From positions 3,162,001 to 3,226,000 of the forward strand of contig CP091064.1 in assembly GCA_021907015.1 (NCBI GenBank): a stretch of DNA of 64,000 nt, given 5' to 3'. The stretch is from Pectobacterium sp. PL152. Lineage in GTDB: Bacteria > Pseudomonadota > Gammaproteobacteria > Enterobacterales > Enterobacteriaceae. Both the position numbers and the translations under genes were made by a program. The notes beneath the pieces were generated by a model that saw nothing but the letters and a program-made list of their open reading frames with translations, ran no database searches and had not been told where the DNA came from. Of this stretch, positions 57,886 through 64,000 are shown piece by piece. Position 1 is the stretch's first letter, and each line of letters starts with the position of its first letter.

Positions 57886-57943
57886 AACCCTGACGGGGAC
57901 ACCCGCAGGGGTGGACCCGTCTTCTTTTATCGGAGTCCATACC
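57886..57943 (+). promoter_or_regulatory. A/anti-A/A leader of the 57944 gene
   Basis: GGGGACACCC (57895-57904), GGTGGACCCG (57910-57919) followed by TCTTCTTTT, and CGGAGTCCATACC (57931-57943). The middle arm pairs with either neighbour, with small bulges; the last arm includes the SD. Confidence 0.75.
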
Positions 57944-58429
57944 ATGAGCTTACTGACCACTAATGAACACCAAGAATCGGCCCTGGCCACGCAAAGTGCA
58001 ATGAAGTCTCTGACGCGAGAGCCTGGTGTTATTGAGCGTACACGCAGTCATTTTTATAGCTGGTTGCAGGCTGAGTTTGATCGCCATTACAACACGATTC
58101 GTGACGGAGGCTATCGTCGATTTCTTGAGGATCAACATCCGACAGAGCTGGAGCGTTTTGATGCAGCCTATGAAGCATTGCGACGAGAAGAGTTTAGTCG
58201 TTTTGCAGAGCTTCAGACGTTGGGGTTATTTTTACATACCCAGGTAGCAGAGAAAGAGGCGTTGTTTCGCCGCCGGCGTAACCGGTTCCTGATGGCCATG
58301 TCGGCAACGGGGATAATCACATCCTCTGTCATTTGGGCTTATCTTCACCACGAGCAGTTTGTGCAGTTGTGCCAGCAGGCTGTTATTGCGGGTCATGCGA
58401 TTTTGCAACTGTTCACCACTGTACTCTGA
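57944..58429 (+). CDS. hypothetical protein with C-terminal membrane helices
   Basis: A 161-residue protein. The hydrophilic helical part (VIERTRSHFYSWLQAEFDRH, ... EALRREEFSRFAELQTLGLF) is followed by a basic stop-transfer-like segment (RRRRNRF) and hydrophobic stretches (LMAMSATGIITSSVIWAYL and VIAGHAILQLFTTVL). Intact, no family recognised. It has its own leader. Confidence 0.65.
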   Translation: MSLLTTNEHQESALATQSAMKSLTREPGVIERTRSHFYSWLQAEFDRHYNTIRDGGYRRFLEDQHPTELERFDAAYEALRREEFSRFAELQTLGLFLHTQVAEKEALFRRRRNRFLMAMSATGIITSSVIWAYLHHEQFVQLCQQAVIAGHAILQLFTTVL

Positions 58430-58437
58430 TTTTGATT

Positions 58438-58491
58438 TTTCCTGAGGGAGCCATCCCTCGGGGATGGTCCCGATTTTTGATGGAGACCATA
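58438..58491 (+). promoter_or_regulatory. A/anti-A/A leader of the ArdC-methylase gene
   Basis: GGGAGCCATCCC (58446-58457), GGGATGGTCCC (58461-58471) followed by five T, and GGAGACCAT (58482-58490) with the SD two bases before the ATG. Confidence 0.8.
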
Positions 58492-60441
58492 ATGAAAACT
58501 TTCACATTACAGGATGCTGGTGACATCTGCCGGCTGCTAACAGAACGTCTGAGTGTCAACGCTGATACGGTGCCGTGGCGGCAAAGTGTTATTCGTCACG
58601 GTATACCCGTTCACGCATTGAGCGGGCAGGGGTTCACTGGGATTAACGTTTTATTACTCTGGCAATCAGCGTTACAAAACGGGTTGATATCAAACCGTTG
58701 GCTGACCGGCGATGACCTGCGTTCTCTGGGCGGCAGGATAATGCCCGGACAGAAACCAACCACGGTCGTCCGGTATAAACCGTCACTTTCGCTGTTTCGG
58801 GTTATCAACATTGAACAGTGCGAGGGATTATCCGATATGTTGCAACCTGGATTACCATGGCCACCGTCGCCCGTTCCTGGCATGGAACGAGTAGGGAGTG
58901 GCAGTTTGCTTCTCAGATTCCGGTACTTTTCAGCGCACAGCGTCCGGCGGTTTATCTTCCTGACAGCGATCGCATTGAATTACCTGATAGTGAGCAGGGT
59001 AATCTAGATAGTCTTATCGCGTTGCTCGTCAGTGCGACTGGACATTCCACTCGACTGGGGCGCCGTTGTTTTACGGGGAGTGATGTTCCGGAACTGGATG
59101 AATACCTGCAAGAGAGTCTTGTTGCTGATGTGGGACGTGCATTTCTCGCTGCCCTGGCAGGGATACATCTTGCTGGTACGCCGATGTGGAATGGTGAGTT
59201 GGGTTCAGACCCGTGGATACTGTTTAAATCTGCTTCTGAAGCAGGCAAGGCGGTTGATTGGCTGGAAAAACAGCGGTTGTACATTGCCGTTCGATGATGT
59301 CCAGCATTGGCAGAGACAGGCAGAACATCTGTTAACTACTCACTATACCAACAGTTGGATGATACGACGTTAGTGTGTGACAGCGTGGTGCATCAGCACT
59401 TGCGCGACAACATTTCACCGGGCAATGCGGTAAATGCGCTTGCCCGAATCTACGATTGGCCGCGAAGTGATATGCCGACGGCATTGTTTACGCCAGAGTT
59501 GAATAGCGTTGCTGATGCATTGGCGCGTTTCTCACTGAATCCCGGAAGTCTGGCTGTTCATCGTGTCGCCAGCGACATCGATGATAGCGACGTCGTTCAG
59601 GAGGTTCCGGAGCTTGGCACTGTGTTGCTACCGCCACCGTCTGCCGAATCGGTCGATGAGGTTGCAGCTAACGATGAGGAAGAAGGAGATGACCCGGATG
59701 ATCCGGGGAATCTGTCTGCGCTTCCCTGGGTTGCTAATCAGGGCCGGAAAAATCCACACCGGGCAACGTTTATCCGTCAGTTTCAGGAAATTGCACCGTA
59801 TGAAAACCGCTGGACGGTCTTCAGCGATTTTATTCACATGTCGGCAGCGGCGTTACATAACCGGTGCCATTTTGTGCAGGAAATCGAAGATGACTACATG
59901 CGGCGAATAAAACGTTACAAGACAGCTGATCAGCGTCGTTTTCCTGTGCTTTTCAACACGCTGGTCGACGGGATGGAATTCAGTGCCTCAGATTTTCTCG
60001 GTTCTGTTTTCATGGAACTCGAGCTTGGCGATCAGCGCCGGGGCAGTATTTCACCCTTACTCTATTGGTTACATGATGGCGAAAATGCAACTGGCTGATG
60101 GTCTGCCTGCACTAACCAGTGGGGAACGGGATTTCATTACTGTTTCAGACCCCGCGTGCGGAGCTGGCGGCCTGGTTGTTGCGATGGCACAAGCCATGCT
60201 GGAAGCAGGCCTTAATCCACAGAAACAGATGATGGCCGTTTGTGTCGATATCGATCCCGTTGCGGCAATGATGGCATATGTACAGCTGGCTTTATGTGGC
60301 ATCCCTGCCATGGTGATTGTCGGGAACAGCCTGAGCATGACGTTCAGTCAGACCTGGCGTACGCCTTTCTGGATGATGTTTGGCTGGGAACGTAAGTGGG
60401 CTCATGAGCAGGAGCGGCAAACGCAACAGAACGTCGCTTGA
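58492..60441 (+). CDS. ArdC-like domain fused to an N6-methylase-like domain
   Basis: Read across breaks near 58890, 59290 and 60040-60055, this is one protein of about 650 residues. The N-terminal 125 residues follow the ArdC ssDNA-binding domain (FTGINVLLLWQSALQ, SNRWLTGDDLRSLGGRI, LFRVINIEQCEGLSD). The next region matches the ArdC peptidase layout, but the expected HExxH site reads LLVSATGHSTRL, so the catalytic residues are lost. An acidic linker leads to GQYFTPYSIGYMMAKM and SDPACGAGGLVVAMAQAMLE ... VDIDPVAAMMAYVQLALCGI, the SAM-binding part of N6-adenine methylases. I see no NPPY/F motif. It probably protects incoming DNA or modulates restriction. Confidence 0.75.
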
Positions 60442-60450
60442 TATAACAAT

Positions 60451-60513
60451 TTAACCCCAACCGGGCGTTTCTCCCGGAAGGGAAGCGCCCTTACTTTATT
60501 TGTAAGGAGCATC
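60451..60513 (+). promoter_or_regulatory. A/anti-A/A leader of the 60514 gene
   Basis: GGGCGTTTC (60463-60471), GAAGCGCCC (60482-60490) followed by TTACTTTATTT, and GTAAGGAGC (60502-60510). The middle region GCGCCCTTAC pairs with the SD segment; the first pairing is terminator-like. Confidence 0.78.
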
Positions 60514-61406
60514 ATGCTGACAGATCAGTTTATTCAACAGACATACCTGAAACACATGAACCTCTTCCTCCATCAGGATGAGTGGCAGGTTGATATCAGT
60601 AACGATCTGCAGGACTACATGAATACGGATATCGTGTTTCACAGCAATCGGCTGTTACCGGTCATGCAGTTTATGCTCGATAACATTTCGGGTAATCGCC
60701 AGCTACGGGCGCGTTGTCAACTGAGTGAGCGAATCTTGACACTGTGGATTTTGGGGCTTGATGCGTTGGCCACAGCCAGTGGCAATACACGATTGTTGCC
60801 GAGGTCCTCTCCGGAGAGCAGCGGCAGGGTTGACTGTTTATTACCAGGCGATCCGTCGGCATTACTGGATTTGTCGGATGCCGACTTTATCCAACTGACG
60901 GCACAAGGTGAGCGGCATACTGATGATGTCATCCCTCGTACCCAGCTGGCGCAAACGATGCAGCACTGGTCACGGTTTGAATCCTGGTTGAGTCGCGCGT
61001 TGGCGCAGACGGGAGAGCACTGTGTAGCGCAGTTGGCTGCATTGCAGCGGCATTGTGACGTTGATGAACGGGTTGTCCGGCGTTTTGACACGGATTTTGG
61101 GTTTATCACTGTGAACCTGGGGCCGGTTAATCCAGAGAGCGTGAGTGCGACAGACCCGGTTGAGTTCGTCAAACGGGTTTGCCGCCGTGAGATACACCCG
61201 TTGCGTTGGAGAGCCGGATTCACTATCACAATGGTGCCATCATTGGCCGTTTTTCCGTTCAGAAGGATGTTGCGAACGTGAATCAGCTGACTGCGGCAGA
61301 CTACGGTGACGTTGTGCGGCAGGCGATAGTCTGGCTGCGTGACGAACGTCGACGTCTGCTACTCGATAACTACTCACCGGCGCCAGCGTTACGCCTGGTT
61401 GCCTGA
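60514..61406 (+). CDS. hypothetical ICE protein, tandem paralogue a
   Basis: A protein of about 297 residues, a paralogue of the next gene. It reads MLTDQFIQQTYLKHMNLFLH, ILTLWILGLDALATASGNTR, RFESWLSRALAQTGEHC, and after a break near 61220 IHYHNGAIIGRFSVQKDVAN and VVRQAIVWLRDERRRLLLDN. The last domain closely matches VHYRNGAVMKSFTGDTEVND in the neighbour. Acidic and soluble; function unknown. Confidence 0.68.
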
Positions 61407-61420
61407 CTGATTACTTAACT

Positions 61421-61484
61421 TTTTACCCGGCAGGGGAACGCCCTGTCGGGCCTCCTGCCATCACTATTTTGACAGGAGTACATA
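61421..61484 (+). promoter_or_regulatory. A/anti-A/A leader of the 61485 gene
   Basis: GGCAGGGG (61429-61436), CCTCCTGCC (61451-61459) and GACAGGAG (61471-61478) with the SD. The middle arm is complementary to both outer arms apart from one or two mismatches. Confidence 0.72.
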
Positions 61485-62408
61485 ATGTGCATTATTCATG
61501 AATACATTCAGCATGCGTATCAGCGGACATTAGGTTACGCACCAGATTATGACGACATATGTTGGCAGTTGGATGATGACGCCGGTATTACTTACGTTAA
61601 TACGCAAGCGTTGTTTGAAAACGAGCAACTGACGGCCATAATGGAAACCATGCTGGAACGCCTTGATACAGACGACGCTAAGCGTGAACGCAGCCGGAAA
61701 GTCCTGACGTTGTGGATAAACGCAACCAACTGGCTGGCTAACGGTAACGGGGTAGAACATTATTTGTATCTTCCCCGTATTCACCCGCAAATCAGTGGCC
61801 GGACCGACCAGTTGCTGCGCGCTGACATCATGCCTCTCTATGAACTGGATGAAGCGGCGTTTCGTGAAGCCTCTGGACAAAGCGACAGTTTGCCGGATGA
61901 GTACGTGACTCTGGCGCAGTTCCGGCAGAGTGAACGTTATTGGTTCCGCTTCATGGATCACCTGGAGCGGTCATTACGGGATGTCTCTCATCAGTGTGCA
62001 GAAACACTGACGCAGTTTGTCAGCGCCTGCGTATTTGAGGAAAAACAGATACGGCGTTGGGTCGGTAAGTCAGGAGAGATTCGTTTGTACATGTCTCAAC
62101 AGTCCATTGATGACGTAGATATCATGGAGTTTGAAGATGACTTTCTGACCCAGCATATCGATGCGATAGCCGCGGAAATTTATGTACCAGTGACCTTCCG
62201 CGCCGATGTTCATTATCGCAATGGTGCTGTAATGAAGAGTTTTACGGGGGATACGGAGGTCAATGATCCTGAACGGCCGAATGCGTCGGATTATTATGAG
62301 GTTATGGTCGATGCAATTGAGTGGATACGAGAGGAATCAGAACATGTGGTATCGCTGCTAAATACCGTCAGTCAACCAGCGACTGTGGTTCACCAGTTGG
62401 CGGCTTAA
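61485..62408 (+). CDS. hypothetical ICE protein, tandem paralogue b
   Basis: An intact 307-residue protein, a paralogue of the 60514 product across its whole length (IIHEYIQHAYQRTLGYAPDY, KVLTLWINATNWLANGNGVE, WFRFMDHLERSLRDVSHQCA, VHYRNGAVMKSF). Acidic, soluble, no recognised family. A clean terminator follows. It is the best template for repairing paralogue a. Confidence 0.7.
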   Translation: MCIIHEYIQHAYQRTLGYAPDYDDICWQLDDDAGITYVNTQALFENEQLTAIMETMLERLDTDDAKRERSRKVLTLWINATNWLANGNGVEHYLYLPRIHPQISGRTDQLLRADIMPLYELDEAAFREASGQSDSLPDEYVTLAQFRQSERYWFRFMDHLERSLRDVSHQCAETLTQFVSACVFEEKQIRRWVGKSGEIRLYMSQQSIDDVDIMEFEDDFLTQHIDAIAAEIYVPVTFRADVHYRNGAVMKSFTGDTEVNDPERPNASDYYEVMVDAIEWIREESEHVVSLLNTVSQPATVVHQLAA

Positions 62409-62415
62409 AAAACAG

Positions 62416-62442
62416 AAAGCACTCCTTCGGGGGTGCTTTTTG
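62416..62442 (+). terminator. intrinsic terminator
   Basis: AAAGCACTCC-TTCG-GGGGTGCTTT with a following TT tract; a strong TTCG-capped stem ending the leading-region gene block. Confidence 0.88.
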
Positions 62443-62519
62443 CTATGTAGATGAGGTTCCGCCACTTGCGGTGCAATTCTCAGCACCCACTTTAGTATTT
62501 TTAGGGTTCACAACAGCAT

Positions 62520-63221
62520 CTAAAAATATTTAATTCTCCCCATTGATGTACCCTTTACTGCCTGATGCAGCCGAGCATCTTTACCTGAATGATAGCCGGC
62601 GTGATATGCATCATCATCGCCGCGACAGCTTTTCGCTTCTCGGCTTTTAAGTTCGCTAAACCCCTCGGAGATCTGTTTGTAATACAGTGACATTAATTGT
62701 TGCTCTTCTGGTTCAACAGCAAACCGGCTAATGGCATTCCGAGCACCGCTCACCCAGCCTGCACAAAATTGATCTGCTCGATTGGTTTTAGTAGTGCGTT
62801 TAATACGCTTATTTTGTGAGGCAATAAACTCGCTACGGGCTTTAACTAGCTGGACACTCAATACATCGAACCCATATGCAGCAATCTGTGGTCGTTCTGT
62901 CGGACCGTAGAATGCAACAGAACGTCGATGGTTCCGCGTCCAAGTGTAATAACAATGCACACCAAATGCATAACACAGCATATTGGCCAAACTGACCACG
63001 TATTCTGGGAGTTTGTTCGCATCAGACGGACAATGCTCGCTCTGAAATTCCTTAATCGATTTCAGATCGATGTCCAACTCGCTCAGGCCAAATTTATGCA
63101 TTAGATTCTGAGCCTGGCTAATAGCATTAGCAGCCTCATGCTCATTCGTACTGCGCTTTGCTAAATGAAGGAGTTTTTGGATTTTATCCATGTATTTTTC
63201 TTTTTCTTCTTCACCATTCAT
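62520..63221 (-). CDS. DUF2786-domain protein
   Basis: An intact 233-residue minus-strand gene. The N-terminal DUF2786 helical domain is YMDKIQKLLHLAKRSTNEHE, AANAISQAQNLMHKFGLSE. A middle domain (LANMLCYAFGVHCYYTWTRN) leads to a C-terminal basic part (DDDAYHAGYHSGKDARLHQA). Such proteins occur widely on phages and mobile elements, with no proven function. It converges on the leading-region block. Confidence 0.85.
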   Translation of the reverse strand: MNGEEEKEKYMDKIQKLLHLAKRSTNEHEAANAISQAQNLMHKFGLSELDIDLKSIKEFQSEHCPSDANKLPEYVVSLANMLCYAFGVHCYYTWTRNHRRSVAFYGPTERPQIAAYGFDVLSVQLVKARSEFIASQNKRIKRTTKTNRADQFCAGWVSGARNAISRFAVEPEEQQLMSLYYKQISEGFSELKSREAKSCRGDDDAYHAGYHSGKDARLHQAVKGTSMGRIKYF

Positions 63222-63312
63222 ATTTACCCTCCAACACTATCGACGTTAATTTATTTAATAATAAATTAATTTTAACTAAATTTCTTTCTGCATAGAAAGG
63301 CTATAATAATGA

Positions 63313-63978
63313 CTAATATTCCAATTCAGGACGGTTTAATTTAATTAGCTGGTGATAATAACGTTTCGTCCGATATCGACTGGCTATTAAATGCAGGTAA
63401 GCAGAGCGGATGTCGGGAAAGTTCAGCGCAATTAATTCGTCAGCACATGATTCATCAGTAACATTAATGGTCAGGCAGCATTGTTTGTCTTCAAAATTTA
63501 TCAATAGCTCCTTATATTCTGCTATTCGTCTGACCCCAAAACCGAGCTCATCTTCAAAATAAATCCTCACGCAAACATTACCAATACTGAATCTAACTCT
63601 GCCATCATCATCCTTTTCCATCACTTGTGAAAATGCAGGTATCCCTCTCAATACGAATGGCATTTGATAACGAGATGGAGAGTGCCTTAAAGAAACTCGC
63701 CCCAGATTACATTTGGTATTCTCCCATTTAGGGTGACAAATTAATCCACAGTCACCGATAAAAGCAATCAATGCGGATCGGCAGAAATATTTATACGGTG
63801 GATTATTAATAATCATATCCAAATTAGGCATCGCGTCAGGGTTCTTGTGCCACCATACGATCATTGAGTATATGTATGGTGAAACTGTGTCCTCATCAAC
63901 CATGCCTCCCCACGATTTAATACATGCAATTTCGTACTCTAAACGAACCTTTTGTAATTCAGCCTGTGCTGTATACAT
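63313..63978 (-). CDS. hypothetical protein, 221 aa
   Basis: An intact minus-strand gene near the right edge. It reads KVRLEYEIACIKSWGGMVDE, NLDMIINNPPYKYFCRSALI, then FGVRRIAEYKELLINFEDKQ and LHLIASRYRTKRYYHQLIKL. No family is recognised. MIINNPPYKYF resembles the NPPY motif IV of adenine methylases, but no SAM-binding motif is seen, so I do not assign that function. AT-rich compared with the transfer genes; the start lacks a clear SD. Confidence 0.6.
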   Translation of the reverse strand: MYTAQAELQKVRLEYEIACIKSWGGMVDEDTVSPYIYSMIVWWHKNPDAMPNLDMIINNPPYKYFCRSALIAFIGDCGLICHPKWENTKCNLGRVSLRHSPSRYQMPFVLRGIPAFSQVMEKDDDGRVRFSIGNVCVRIYFEDELGFGVRRIAEYKELLINFEDKQCCLTINVTDESCADELIALNFPDIRSAYLHLIASRYRTKRYYHQLIKLNRPELEY

Positions 63979-64000
63979 AAGCTGTTTTATGGGGACAAGG

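Noticed and set aside
63313..63978. DNA adenine methylase based on the NNPPY motif
   Set aside because: No SAM-binding motif is visible in the 221 residues, so a single short motif is not enough.
1..64000. CRISPR arrays, tRNA or rRNA genes
   Set aside because: I found no spaced direct-repeat array and no tRNA- or rRNA-like sequence on either strand.

Overview
The window is most of an integrative and conjugative element (ICE) of the SPI-7 / PAPI-1 / Pectobacterium HAI2 type, probably from an Enterobacterales host. The reasons are the order topB - STY4534-like gene - ssb - pilL..pilV - rci shufflon, followed by a complete 'GI-type' type IV secretion operon (the PFL_4693 to PFL_4711 families). 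The relaxase, the element's main integrase and its partition genes are not seen and would lie outside the window.

Layout. 1-4.1 kb: the end of topB, a noncoding STAXI-like structure, a DUF3577/STY4534 gene, ssb and two small genes. 4.3-18.1 kb: the type IVb pilus operon pilL-pilV, with an Rci-driven shufflon that swaps the PilV tip. 18.4-44.2 kb: the conjugative T4SS (TraD coupling protein, VirB4-like ATPase, TraG-, TraU- and TraH-like proteins), interrupted by cargo at 24.2-25.4 kb (deoxyribosyltransferase-like protein) and 34.4-39.0 kb (Cys-rich protein, a GHKL ATPase with an HExxH motif, a minus-strand HTH regulator). 44.6-50.7 kb: an integrase-domain/zinc-finger gene split by a 5.4-kb Tn3-type unit carrying arsRDABC and an ArsN-like acetyltransferase, with only a stub of transposase. 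50.7-53.5 kb: a very structured noncoding zone, a membrane gene interrupted by an 8-bp tandem repeat, and a tyrosine recombinase. 53.7-62.4 kb: a run of small ICE genes (ArdB/KlcA-like, RadC-like, ArdC-methylase fusion, paralogous unknowns), each with its own leader. 62.5-64 kb: two minus-strand genes.

The most unusual signals are noncoding. (1) At least eleven genes carry a leader in which a gene-specific Shine-Dalgarno-containing word appears three times as A - anti-A - A, so a terminator-like hairpin and an SD-hiding hairpin exclude each other. (2) There are three covarying copies of a triple-pseudoknot element with TTCG loops, matching the published description of STAXI. (3) An unassigned structured region of about 210 nt ends at a perfect 19-bp palindrome with an 8-nt spacer, directly upstream of a tyrosine recombinase.

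Caution. More than fifty single-base frameshifts, mostly in homopolymers, run through nearly every long gene, including highly conserved ones. This looks more like consensus sequence error than decay. I annotate these genes across their frameshifts and say where each break lies.
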